Assembly: GCA_963693305.1 (NCBI GenBank) | Contig: OY855910.1 | Coordinates: 20,118,362-20,182,361 of the forward strand | DNA from: Meandrina meandrites | Lineage: Eukaryota; Cnidaria; Anthozoa; Scleractinia; Meandrinidae | DNA length: 64,000 bases | Reading direction: 5' to 3' | Shown: piece by piece, positions 1 to 10,638 of the stretch | Position numbering within the stretch: position 1 is the first letter of the stretch | Layout: each line of letters opens with the position of its first letter | The notes under the pieces: model-generated | Told to the model about the DNA's origin: nothing | Database searches by the model: none | Seen by the model: only the letters and a program-made list of their open reading frames with translations | Program-made: the position numbers and the translations under genes

Positions 1-895
1 TAGTAAATCTTTGCATGTAAAAGGTCGTAAACTGAACACAATTATTAAATAAACAACAATGCGATGGTACAGTAAGTCGGCCGCACGCTGCATATCAGAT
101 GTCACCATGCGCATTTCAAATCAATACGCTTCAGAAGCCTAAAATTCCAAACGTAAACTGGGCAAATGAAAGAAACTTGAAGGAAGTTTTGTTTTAGATT
201 AATTCTCATTTCAAGATGTAGCTACTAATGTATCAAAGCTTCAAAATTCTGCTTATTTCTGAAGCCGTGAGATCCTGCATTATTCAAGCTAAAGCGTAAG
301 TTTAATTTTAGCCCGACGGCTTTTTGCAGTCAATTCTTCACTAAGTGGCTTTACCGATCCTTCTAAAAATTCCATTTAAGTTCGAAGCAATATTGTACAT
401 TACCATTTTCCTGTCTGAAGTCTTGAGAAGCTGCTGTCGTGATCAAGTCCGTGAATTGTGGTCAAAACAAAAGATTGCGTGACGAGCTAAAAATACTTCT
501 TTCAATGAAGACGACAAACAATAGACTTGTAACAATAGAAAATAGCATTGGCCAATATCCTCTGACAATGAAGATTCGCAGCAGCTTTTAAGCATGTAAA
601 ACTAAGCAATTCAATCGATGAATAGCACAGATCTTTAAAAAATACCTACCTGTAGTTTGCAAAAGGCTAGACAGGCTAAATGACGAGCGACGCGTGAAAA
701 TAACATTTCGGGATCGAAAACTGCGGACGCATTCCTATCCAGTGACGTTTTTATCGCCCACAGCGAAAAGTATTCCCTTGACAAATTAAAACAGTCCCTT
801 GAGAGTATACAAAAATGTGTGTCAGAGAGTGCCACCAATGATCCCAATTCTTACCATTTTCCTTGGTAACCAAGCAAAATAGTCGAAAAAAATAG
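1..895 (-). repeat. Dispersed repeat copy, also present in three pieces at 19.5-25.2 kb
   Basis: Read on the minus strand, this segment is a near-identical copy of sequence at 19512-20082, 22541-22826 and 25192-25240. Those three pieces are continuous here but are separated there by two Helentron-like insertions, so this copy is their empty site. It carries no convincing ORF: short open frames in it are broken and are not conserved between the copies. The repeat runs off the left edge of the window, so its full length is unknown. Confidence 0.85.
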
Positions 896-1007
896 CCCTC
901 TGTGAGGACATGTGGTTACGTTTGGACTACGTGGCGGTCAGCAGTTACACCAATAAAAGCAGGCACCTTGCATATTTTAAAAGTTGAAATTGACCCGAAA
1001 TTATTAC

Positions 1008-1085
1008 CGGTAGTAGATAGTCTCGTGGTTAGTATTTTCGTTCCTGACACATTGGATCCGAGTTCGACTCCCCCACGGCGCATTA
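1008..1085 (+). other. tRNA-like remnant or SINE head
   Basis: An A-box-like stretch at about 1017-1031 and a B-box-like GAGTTCGACTC at 1060-1070 have tRNA spacing, followed by CCCCCACGGCG. The arms do not fold into a clean cloverleaf. It may be a degenerate tRNA (loosely Asp-like) or a tRNA-derived SINE head. An AT-rich stretch follows. Confidence 0.25.
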
Positions 1086-1099
1086 TTTGTTGAACATTT

Positions 1100-1740
1100 T
1101 ATTTATTTATTTATTTTTTTTCAAGATGTCTAGTACATTCCCTGTATTTAGCTGCACGTCCAAGTCCTGAAAACAAACTCCATTTGAAGTTCATAGTTTG
1201 GGTTAAATTTCATGCCGTGTGTCTTGAGAAAATCCTCCTTGACAAACGAACCGGAAACGAAGATTTTTAAGACATCAATGTCCACTTGTTTCTGCCGTTG
1301 AGTATTCTCCAGATTCATTTCCTTCAATTCTAGACTTCAAAAGATGTCTTGCAATCGTTAACGGAGAAAAAATATTGCCTCGAAAGAGCCTACAACAGAC
1401 GCCATTTCTTTGTTTGGTCAACTATGCGCGAGTATAGGGCATGGGAAAACGAGCCTGCAATGTCATATACGTTCTGACAACGTGGTAAAAAGAAAAAAAA
1501 ATTCCGTGTACTGCGTGGTACTTGTAAGACTAAAAAAAATAAAAACAAAGTTCTTACTAAATGAGTATTAAGTCCCTTTGGAAAAAAAAAATCTTCCATA
1601 TGTTTTGGGCTCAGCACTTCTTCTTCCACTAAAGAAGAGTTCTGACAACGTGACGGTCAGCAGTTATTCCCATGAAAAAACTTACGGACTTACTGACCCC
1701 TTAGCATAGTGCGGTTACTGACGTAACCACAAAAAAAGAA
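1100..1740. other. Non-coding, nothing recognised
   Basis: AT-rich sequence with a TTTA run near 1100. The open frames are short and match no family I know. Confidence 0.5.
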
Positions 1741-2340
1741 ACATTTATCGTCGGTACTTGTTTCTAACGGTTATCCTTCTTCGTTCATACGAAAACTTAC
1801 TAAAACCACAAGACCAACAGCCAACAACGAACCCATGCAGGAATTTAAATCTACTGCGGTTTTACTCTATATTAAAGGTGTATCAGAGGCTCTTCGCCGC
1901 TGCCGACAACAACAAGGCGTTCGCACCGTCTTTAAATCTGACACAACTCTTCGGTCTTACTTAGTACGACCGAAAAATGCCCTAGAACCAGGCAAACAAG
2001 AAGGTGTCAAAGGGGTCAAAGAGGCTATCCAAATAAGACTTCATTCTAATAACACAATAGAGACAGCGGAATGGAAATTCCTGAAGCATGGATACCTCGA
2101 TCAGAAAGCATAACAGCCGTTCAACTACAAAGCGGACCTCTGAGGGAACATCATCTGTTAGTCGGAATAATAATGAGGATCGGAAATGCACCAATCACTG
2201 CGAACCAACGTGCATAAATAGCGACGCGTAAACAATCGACCTCATCGCCTGATGAAGACTAGCAGTATTGCAGTCGAAACGTCGCGATCAAAGCGATTCT
2301 ATCGTGAGACAAACGAATAAAACGTTCAATCCTATCTTAC
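1741..2340 (+). mobile_element. Penelope-like element, 3' end fragment
   Basis: The frame containing 1835-2113 reads into the region that joins the reverse transcriptase to the GIY-YIG nuclease in Penelope-like elements. Recognisable blocks are VSEALRR, then FKSDTTLRSYLVRPK, the typical TLR-x-LVRPK block. Upstream, the frame is open back to about 1741. After GKQEGV the reading jumps to VKEAIQIRLHSNNT, the end of the nuclease domain, so the Y-x-GET core of GIY-YIG has been deleted. The tail after the stop carries the CTGATGA...CGAAACGTC signature common at Penelope ends. This is a dead 5'-truncated copy. Confidence 0.75.
2244..2288 (+). ncRNA. Hammerhead-ribozyme-like motif at the Penelope 3' end
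   Basis: In order: stem I strand AUCGC (2244-2248), core CUGAUGA (2249-2255), a hairpin closed by GACU and AGUC (2257-2260 and 2271-2274) with an inner GCA/UGC helix, core GAAA (2276-2279), then CGUC, then GCGAU (2284-2288), which pairs perfectly with AUCGC. A279-C-G-U282 is self-complementary, so stem III could form only between two copies, as in dimeric hammerheads. One departure: an extra A (2256) lies between CUGAUGA and stem II. Hammerheads are known in Penelope-like elements; activity here is inference. Confidence 0.6.
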
Positions 2341-2344
2341 ACCA

Positions 2345-2865
2345 CGATGAACAATATTCACATCTTTAATAACATTAAATATCAATAATATAAAAAGTAT
2401 AAATAATATAAAAATAAGTCTCTTTTGCGTTCTTACCCATAAATAAATGAATTGTGGCGTTCACACAGCAGAGGTCCGCATTTGTTTTGAAGCTTTGCGC
2501 CTATGTTGTGCCGGTTATACTAATGCGAGACATGAGATACTTCTCGTACACTGCAACTCCTTTCTCACTTTTTCGTGTCACACAGTTCGAAAGAAATTCA
2601 TCTCTGACTTCCATTACTGATTAGACATCCCAACCGAAATACTACGCGAGGGAAAACTACTAGTAAGTGATTAGTCTTTGACTTGTGTATGAATGTTATA
2701 AGATGGGTGACTTCAGCGGCTTCGCTGGCTATACAGTAATTGTTTCCAATACAGTAAACCATCGAATCCGCTTCGAAAGTGGCAATTTATTCACTGTTCC
2801 CTTAACGCAGTTTATGAGTATAAATGCCTCGGACACACCGATAAAAATCTCAGCATTTGGAGTGA
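2345..2865. other. Non-coding, nothing recognised
   Basis: AT-rich. Short open frames only (for example 2685-3017 on the plus strand, which runs through a palindrome and is therefore probably spurious). Confidence 0.5.
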
Positions 2866-3002
2866 GTAATTGTGAAGAACAGCTCCCCTCAACCGACTGT
2901 CGGTCGTCTGTCGGCCAACAGTCTGTTTTGAAATACTGTCAGTGGCCTGTCGGCCGACAGACGACCGACAGTCGGTTGAGGGGGGCTCTTCTTCACAATT
3001 AC
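2866..3002. repeat. Hairpin MITE, 137 bp
   Basis: A nearly perfect palindrome. The left arm begins GTAATTGTGAAGAACAGCTC and continues CCCTCAACCGACTGTCGGTC; the right arm is its inverse. The loop of roughly 30 bases lies around 2920-2945. The inner palindrome repeats the CTGTCGGCC motif. It lies just beyond the Gypsy relic and has no coding capacity. Confidence 0.8.
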
Positions 3003-3009
3003 CGTTGTT

Positions 3010-4115
3010 GGGATTGATACACTGATTTCAGTTCGATAGATTCTTCTTTGAAAATGTGGTTTTTCCTTAAAAATACTGGATAGCGAGATTCAGGGACACT
3101 TGGGTGAGGCTCCGAAATCGTGTTCTCATCAGTGGGGCCCATTTCGTTGTGTTGTGCACCGGCGGGGCGAAGGTGGCATCTGTTGCGACGCAGGGTTGAG
3201 CCATATTGTGTCAGCACCTCATACAAGCGGGGTTCTGGTCTCTTGCAACTTGTAAACGGTCCCTGGGACCCATTTCGTGTTGCATTGGTCCTGTATGCGT
3301 ATGTGTTGTCCAGTTGCCAAGGGACTAAGATCATGCGCATTCCTATCATGGTAGTATTTCATGCTTTGTTGCCGTTCTATAAGCCTCTGGGAGATCTGGT
3401 CTCTATTAGGCATTTGATTTTCTGTTCTGTGGGGGAGATTTCATTTGAGCTTCCGCTGATACAGCAGTTCAGCTGGAGATGACAGCTGTGAATGAATAGG
3501 GGACAGAGCGTTGCCATGGAGAGGTCTTTTCCAGATTTCTCAGCTTTGGTGAGAGTGTTTTTGACAGTCTAAACTTGGCGTTCAATAAATCCATTAGACT
3601 TTGGGTATCTTGGGCTGGAAGTTATGTGGTAGAAATCCCATTCCTTTGAGAACTGCTTGTAACTTTTGACAGTCATATTGTGGCCCATTGTCCGCGATAA
3701 TGACCTCAGGTACTCCTTGTTCGGATAGTACGCACTTGGTGAGATTTAGAACAGTTTTTCCTGTGGACTGTCCACTTGAGATTTTCCTGACGATGGGAAA
3801 TTTGGAGTAATAATCACATATTACCAGGTATTCATCTCCTTTCCAAAACAACAAATCAGTTCAAATGACCTGCCAAGGCCCTGTGGGTATTTCATGAGGC
3901 TCCAATGTTCCCTTGGCTTGTGAATTTTGACTTTCTTGACACATTTCACATTTCTGGACTCTGGACTCAATGTCGTTGTTTGTTAAAATATTTGACCAAA
4001 ACACACAAGACTTCGCCCGTAGCCTGCATTTCTCAAAACCATGGTGGGCCTGATGAATTCTCTCTATCAGATGAAATCATTCCTTTGCGAGCGACTATGG
4101 AATAACAACTCTCTT
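3010..4115 (-). pseudogene. Ty3/Gypsy pol relic: zinc-binding and integrase part
   Basis: Read right to left: a zinc-binding H..H..C..C domain (HHGFEKC near 4030, then KCEMCQ near 3950), then the integrase core with D in TDLLFW (about 3855), D in IIADNGPQY (about 3675) and E in NGFIERQ (about 3580). The C-terminal block RQQSMKYYHDRNAHDLSPL lies near 3350 and RRNRCHLRP near 3180. The three acidic catalytic residues are traceable, but frameshifts near 3850, 3596 and 3250 and several stops break the frame. Its 5' continuation is at 8552-8700, split off by a 4.4-kb insertion. This is the 3' part of a retrotransposon pol; no LTRs were seen. Confidence 0.85.
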
Positions 4116-4966
4116 AGTCCGGCGGCTTAGCTCCTGAATTGTGCGATTTTTGATACAAGCACCAAATTTTGCAGGATTACAAGCATTCATATACTAATCA
4201 ATTCTTGATATAGTGCCAACGCCAATTTCCTATTTTCAGCTAGTAAAACAGCACATGAACTTTTCAGCCGAGACCCCTCCCCGACGAGGTACTTTATCGT
4301 GCGCTTTTGTACACCTTTTACTGTAGATTTTATTTCAAAACTACAGATACGAATGCTTCAAATTAGGCTTACAATTGTTATTTTTTTTATGAAGAAATTT
4401 AGGGGGGTCAGCAGTTTGAGGTATACGGTATTGTAAGAGGTGTTCATTGGCCAAGGTGGGTGAAACAGTTAAATAGTAGAGTGCAAACACTATCTGTGAA
4501 ACAGTAATGCTAAATTGTCTAATTTTATGCTAATTCTATTGGTTTTCTCCACTATCACCACTATTATGTACAACTTAGTGATTTGTATTTTACAGAAATA
4601 CTGTTTGCACTCTAAACTCCAATGTTATCTCAAATTTTACTTAATAAAGAATCCAGACCTATCTGGTTTAATATTTGGTTTGACTGAAATTATTTTCTGC
4701 TATAAACAAAGTAAAAAGCACGTGACAGTCCTACACAGACTCCTACGTTCGTGAAATTTGTACAGTTGCCGTTTTGTATTGGATTTGGTCGTCCAATTTA
4801 TTTTGCTTCTCACTTGTATAGAAAGGGCACTATACGCTGTCAGCTGTATTATTAGGAAGCGTTTATAGTTGAGAAGAGCCGTAAGACTGCTGCCCAGGAA
4901 ATGTTTTCAGAGGTCATAGGTCTGCACGGTTTCCCGTTACTAGATTTTTGACACCTCTGTATTTAA

Positions 4967-7477
4967 GGTGACTCGATCGAAATAAATTACGGGCTGTATG
5001 CCTGTCTAAAAACTCTAATAACTTCGCCATTTTTGACTCGATTTCCTTGAAACTTTCGCATTTTACACAACATTTATCGAGGAATAATATGCATGTCAAT
5101 ATGTGGATGTAATATTCGATAGTTTTGCGTGATGTTACTTTTATTGAGCACTACTTTTTGGATAAAATTGTCATTTACAGATAACTGAGCGCTAAGATTT
5201 CGTTAAAATTTCTGCAATTAGCTCGTAATAACATCTTGCCATGACTGTTCAAGTTTCCGCAAAATCGTCGGAACAGAAACCCCGGTACAAACTGGACATC
5301 AAAATATTAACTTCGAGCGAACTTCGAGGCTTGGAACGCTCCGGCGCTTCCAGATTTCACCTAAAAGCACAATAATCAAAGCAAAAGTAGGTTCAATGTA
5401 TCAGTTTTGTTAGCTCCAAATCGCATTCGGCTATTTGCAACGATGAAAAAGTTTGAGCTAATATAATAAACTCACCTTTTGCGTCAAAATGTAGCGAAGT
5501 CGCCAAATTTACGTTTTTCTGAATTATATGAAAACTAACCGGACGAATCGAATAAAACTACCGGAACAGTAAAATGAACATCTTACATGCACTTTGCGCT
5601 ATTTTATGTTTCTGGAGCTGCCTTGATTTGGATGAAATATATTTTTAAAGTGAAGCACTGCTTCAAGTCTCTTGTGAACACGGCCTTGTTGTTATTTAGA
5701 TTCTACAGCTGACGCTATGCAAATTTTTTGGATTTCATGAGAATTTAAAGAATTTACACGTGGGCTAGGGGGGTGCATTGACAGTGTTCAGTCGGTACAT
5801 GTTCTAATCTCTGAGGTGTCTATAATAGAGAGGTTAAGCATGACGTTTACGGCAAACGGCAAAAATCGAACTTTTGGTGTCTGATTTTAGCCGTTTGTAC
5901 AATTTAGGGAAATTGTTTGCATTTACTGTGATTAAGGGATTTTTTCCTATTTTTCGACTGGCTTTATTTAAGTGCTAAAGAAAAGTTGCCGTTTGCCGTA
6001 AACGTCCTGCTTAGCCTCTCTAATATTATGCCACGTGAAACTTGAAAAGAGGTGATACCAAAGTCGGGAAAACATAAAAGCTGCACATTTTCTTCTCAGC
6101 CCCGTCCCGCACTAATGCGGACAAATCGGATAAAATATTTTCTGTTCACGCTATCGTTTTCGTATCGTTATCAATATTTTCACCGTCCACACTAATCTGG
6201 AGAAAATGGAAAACGGAACGCGGCGTCGGCCATAGACGAATGGCAGAGCATACGTGGATATTTTTACTAGAGTCTGCACTAAATTTAAATTCGGGAGTTT
6301 AATGTTTTTGTTGACGTCGATAAAAAACTGAAGACCTCGCGATAATCCATAGAGGAGCTCGCTGAGGCCAATTTGACAAGAGCAACAAACATAAAGCGCT
6401 TTGACATCCACGTAGGACTATTGCATAAGGTTGTAGTGCGCAACGTTCAACTCTAAACAAGCAATCAAGTGCAATAACAGACAAAATAGTGTAAACATCA
6501 TAATTTCTTATTAAATTTTTTCCAATGTCCTGTCAGTGACACAGAGCATCAGTATCATGATCATGATTTGATGTTGCTAAACCAGGAAAGCCTTAGTTAT
6601 GCTAGCAAATCCGAATATGCTTATTAGGCTCAGAGATTAGAACATGTACCGACTGAGCACTGTCAATGTACCCCCCTAGCCCACGTGTAAATTCTTTAAA
6701 TTCTCATGAAATCCAAAAAATTTGCATAGCGTCAGCTGTAGAATCTAAATAACAACAAGGCCGTGTTCACAAGAGACTTGAAGCAGTGCTTCACTTTAAA
6801 AATATATTTCATCCAAATCAAGGCAGCTCCAGAAACATAAAATAGCGCAAAGTGTATGTAAGATGTTCATTTTACTGTTCCGGTAGTTTTATTCGATTCG
6901 TCCGGTTAGTTTTCATATAATTCAGAAAAACGTAAATTTGGCGACTTCGCTACATTTTGACGCAAAAGGTGAGTTTATTATATTAGCTCAAACTTTTTCA
7001 TCGTTGCAAATAGCCGAATGCGATTTGGAGCTAACAAAACTGATACATTGAACCTACTTTTGCTTTGATTATTGTGCTTTTAGGTGAAATCTGGAAGCGC
7101 CGGAGCGTTCCAAGCCTCGAAGTTCGCTCGAAGTTAATATTTTGATGTCCAGATTGTACCGGGGTTTCTGTTCCGACGATTTTGCGGAAACTTGAACAGT
7201 CATGGCAAGATGTTATTACGAGCTAATTGCAGAAATTTTAACGAAATCTTAGCGCTCAGTTATCTGTAAATGACAATTTTATCCAAAAAGTAGTGCTCAA
7301 TAAAAGTAACATCACGCAAAACTATCGAATATTACATCCACATATTGACATGCATATTATTCCTCGATAAATGTTGTGTAAAATGCGAAAGTTTCAAGGA
7401 AATCGAGTCAAAAATGGCGAAGTTGTTAGAGTTTTTAGACAGGCATACAGCCCGTAATTTATTTCGATCGAGTCACC
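4967..7477. mobile_element. Palindromic TTAA-flanked element, 2.5 kb
   Basis: TTAA at 4963-4966 and 7478-7481 flanks termini GGTGACTCGATCGAAATAAA and the inverse. The arms, 4967 to about 5815 and about 6637 to 7477, are about 840 bp each and nearly identical; the loop is about 820 bp. The other copy of the host repeat has a single TTAA at the same place (59786-59789), so ends and target duplication are confirmed internally. TTAA targets are used by piggyBac and Kolobok superfamilies. No transposase is present, so this is non-autonomous. Confidence 0.85.
5828..6020. mobile_element. MITE with 5-bp target duplication, copy 1
   Basis: Terminal inverted repeats begin GAGAGGTTAAGCATGACGTT and continue with the motif CGGCAAACGGC. 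A perfect TAATA duplication flanks it (5823-5827 and 6021-6025). It is 193 bp and lies in the loop of the TTAA palindrome. A second copy, inverted, is at 26255-26479. Confidence 0.8.
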
Positions 7478-8551
7478 TTAACTTGTCATACGTATTGCTA
7501 TAGCGGTTAGTCTCTGCTCATCCACATATGCAAGATAAGTTTATAGCTCTCAAAATGTTTGAAAAACTGGCTACTGGTCCACACGATAAGCCGATTTTGT
7601 GATATAGTAGGTTAGTTCCATTGTTATGCAAAGTAGCTATTAAATCATCTTATGATTGTATGTAGCATGCATTTAATAATTAAGGGGAGATATGAGGTGA
7701 GGGCGGGGGGGGGGGGGGGGGGGGAGTCATCACGTAAATATTGAAAAAAGAGGGGGGGGGGTCACTTGCTAATTACCTGGCCTGGAGGGGGGCCTTACAG
7801 AAATTTTGATCTTTCCAATATATTTTTCCCTCTCCCCCCTCTACATAAATAATGACCGGTCCCTACGGCACTTTTTTCTCACACCCCGCTATAACGGACT
7901 CTCGCTAATACTGACACTAAACGAAGTCCCGAGCGTGTCCGCTATAGCGAGAGTTGACTGTATTTGTTTATAAATCAGACAAATAAACATTTCACGAAAT
8001 TTCATTGATTTTAAAGAGACACTGTCACTAACTTTTAGGATAACTTTGAAAATCCAAATGGCATTCTAATCACAGGAGACCTAAAAATACTGGTTCATTT
8101 TCGCTAAAAACTACCCAGCCAGTTTATCTGACTGTCATTAAGTGTGTTTGCCTGCGGATCGCCAGGATGCGAATGGCTGCAACTTGAAAACGTCAGGCTG
8201 ACTTTTTCAAGTTTTTCCTTTTGTGAAAAAATCGCCCGTAACTGACTATGTTTTGTTCTTCCTTTAAGAAATCAATAGACTTCCTTCTCTTGACTGTCTG
8301 GGAGTATTCGGTGTACGTTTAAAAGCATTTCATTTCATCTTTAGCACATTCTCACCGCAAAACGTAAAAATCCCGGGCCCCGTGACAATGCCCCTTAAAT
8401 AAATAACGGTTTCCATGGAAACTGGCGTTTTTCGGACCTGGCACTATATCTGAAAAAACTTGTGTTGGTGACCACTTTCAGTGTGCCAAATTTCATGCTT
8501 GTATCAAGAAGTGCACAATTCACCTAAAATTTCGAGCTAAGCCGCCGGACT

Positions 8552-8700
8552 CTCTCCCCTTTTAAGATATAGGCCATTTTCAACGGAAAGTTCATCACGG
8601 TAAGCCCAATACTTTCTCAAGTGCACTGGAACCTGTTTCTACTTTTCTGGTCAGCCAGAGTAGATGATTTCTCTCAGGCCTGATAGTTCAGGATCTGCAG
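8552..8700 (-). pseudogene. Ty3/Gypsy pol relic: segment 5' of the zinc-binding domain
   Basis: In minus-strand order the frame holds ADPELSGLREIIYSG (about 8695-8650) and KYWAYRDELSVENGLYLK (about 8615-8562), the linker that precedes the integrase zinc-binding domain in Gypsy pol. Two in-frame stops and frame changes are present. It continues directly into the relic at 4115 once the 4116-8551 insertion is removed. The relic is truncated upstream at about 8700. Confidence 0.75.
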
Positions 8701-8715
8701 AGGTGTCTTGCCTGA

Positions 8716-9180
8716 GGGTCACCGGTGGAAAAATCCACCGATGACGCCATATTTCAGAATTGGCGCGCTGCAGGTGAGACAAGTCGCTTGTTCCGCGATC
8801 CGCCGCCATTTTGTTTTTCAAGATCGCGCGCGCCCACTGTATCCGTATCTAGCGGTCTCCTGCGCATCAAACGAGCGACTTCGAGCAAGTCTACATTACA
8901 GGCTGTTATTGTGGCCGTGTTTTCTACCTTGATATTTCGCGCAATTTTTCTTACTTTCAACGGACGCGCGCGCTGGTTAAATTTCTCCAGCAAATGACGA
9001 ATTCAGTTGCGCGAGCAAAGCCATTTCAAGGTTATAGAAAGTACAAAAATTGCGTACAATTTTACAGTTTGACGGGAGTAACGAAAGCGAATATTGCTCT
9101 ACAATGAATCAATGTCAAAATGTTATCATATCTTGCCCAGTTACGCGCTCGTTCAAAAGTTATTTCCATATTTCGAAGTT
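8716..9180. other. CpG-rich patch, function unclear
   Basis: Contrasts with the AT-rich surroundings: GCGCGC words at 8825-8832 and 8964-8972 and several CGC/GCG clusters. Overlapping open frames on both strands (for example 8754-8993 on the minus strand) match no family I recognise and may simply reflect the GC content. It could be a repeat or an old promoter-like region. Confidence 0.3.
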
Positions 9181-9258
9181 TATTTACGCGTGATAATTTA
9201 CGCGTTATAATTTACGCGTGATAATTTACGCTCGTAATTTACGCGTGATAATTTCGCC
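9180..9258. repeat. Short minisatellite, about 16-bp unit
   Basis: Five or so units of the pattern TTTACGCGTGATAA, with variants such as CGTTATAA and CTCGTAA. No coding meaning. Confidence 0.8.
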
Positions 9259-9262
9259 ATAC

Positions 9263-10630
9263 CATTTTCGTCGTTATTTGGCGCGAACTTTACTACAACT
9301 ACCAGAAGTCTTTGCGCATTGACGTAATAATGCAAACGGCCTATTTATATCACGGATGAAAAAGACTGAACACTCCCACCATGGACGGCCACCCGCATGC
9401 TCTCCAAAAACTTGTTGTACGATAACAAGATTCATCCCTGTTCTATTCTGAGACTGTAACATCATAGCCTGCGCGCAGACGTATTTTCGGCTGTCGCTTG
9501 TCTTCGCCGAAAAATGATGCAAGTAATGTCAAAACCGAATTTGAGTAAAAACTTTTCAGTACTACAACTCTACAGTAGTGCATGCCAAAGTAAATTAACT
9601 TGCCTCAATTACAAGATAAAAGTGCAATCAGAAACAATTTGTATCGCATTGTTAGCAGGCAAGCAGGCCCATGTTTGGGTTTGGAAATATGCATGCAAGA
9701 CACGTGATTCCGATCAAGACTACTCCTAAGTCATGTGGCTTCGCCACTCAGGTGTGCATTCACTAATTTACATTGAACTGTCACTCTCGAAAATGATGTA
9801 AGGAACTTTAAAATGTTGCATTGCTACAATTTTATTGTATTTTCATCACAAACGTTTCCCATACTGGACTAATTTCACGAATTGACAAACCTAAAAAAGA
9901 AAAACACCACCAAATCAAGTTGTTACTTTAATGAATTATAGTATGAAATTTCCACAAGGTCAAAAGAGGTAGCCTTTACAAAATGTCCAGATTAATGCCA
10001 GGAGCCGAAAAAATTGATGATGTTTGGAAGGCGGAACTGCCGTTACTGTCGGCTTTAAGCATATCAGCAAAGGCGAGGATGTAGCTGAGGCCATAGGTGT
10101 TACTTGAACAACTGTGTGAAAAAAAGGCACAAATTAATTGCTACTGCTATTCAACGTGAAAACGTAATACCTGCAACCCACCACGTACCGTTAAGTAAAT
10201 CCCAACTGGGTTCGTGGTTATGGAAATCACCCATTGGCACTTATAAAATAGCCAATATTCAGAGCGTAACTGCTAAAACACCAAAGCATAACTACAGTGG
10301 AAAAATGTCATGTATCAGAGAAACCTTACAATTCTTCTTTCAAAGTAATTACCAACACATTCATGACACCACGACAAAATTCCTCCATTGCAAGCCCCCC
10401 ATCCCTTTCATAATTTTGTGTTCTTTTCTTGAACCCCTTTGGAATTTCTCGTTTAAATACCTTAAGAAATATAAAAAATAAGAAATAGCATGGGGCACAT
10501 TCTTTCAACAAACTTTCCTCTCAGTCGAACACTGCAATTTTACCGCTGATGTCTTTTACTTCTAGTCCCCTGCTTTATTTGTCTAACTAGCATAACGTGG
10601 TAGGAAAATGTCTAGCGAATACGGACTGAC
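9263..10630. other. Non-coding, nothing firm
   Basis: Open frames at 9514-9729 and 10104-10481 on the plus strand were read through. Neither shows a recognisable domain, and composition resembles the surrounding non-coding DNA. Confidence 0.4.
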
Positions 10631-10638
10631 ATATTATA

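Larger units (their letters stand above)
4380..7865. mobile_element. Repeat element, copy 1 (second copy at 59392-60757)
   Basis: Sequence from about 4380 to 4966 and from 7482 to 7865 is nearly identical to 59490-59790 and 60384-60757. The right end reads as an inverse of AGGGACCGGTCATTATTTAT, which is the left end of the other copy. G-runs occur at 7707-7725 and 7754-7761. The left terminus is missing or diverged in this copy. It is non-coding, and it is interrupted by the TTAA element at 4967-7477. Confidence 0.7.
4116..8551. mobile_element. 4.4-kb insertion with 18-bp inverted termini inside Gypsy pol
   Basis: It starts AGTCCGGCGGCTTAGCTC at 4116 and ends with the exact inverse at 8534-8551. 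Homology of the two ends continues loosely inward, with shared TTGTATC-like words. The Gypsy reading frame stops at one end and resumes at the other (LKRGE on one side, VVIP on the other), which proves an insertion. An AGAG-type sequence occurs at both junctions, but the duplication length is unclear. No transposase was seen; most of its length is later nested insertions. Confidence 0.75.

Noticed and set aside
7707..7761. G-runs as a telomere-like or G-quadruplex regulatory site
   Set aside because: They recur in the second copy of the same repeat with variable length, so they are part of the element and probably slippage-prone sequence.
8708..8997. Possible gene start in the CpG-rich patch
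   Set aside because: Frames are open on both strands, with no domain, no splice partner and a Gypsy relic adjoining.
10104..10481. 125-residue plus-strand frame as a host gene
   Set aside because: No domain, repeat-like composition, and no exon partners.
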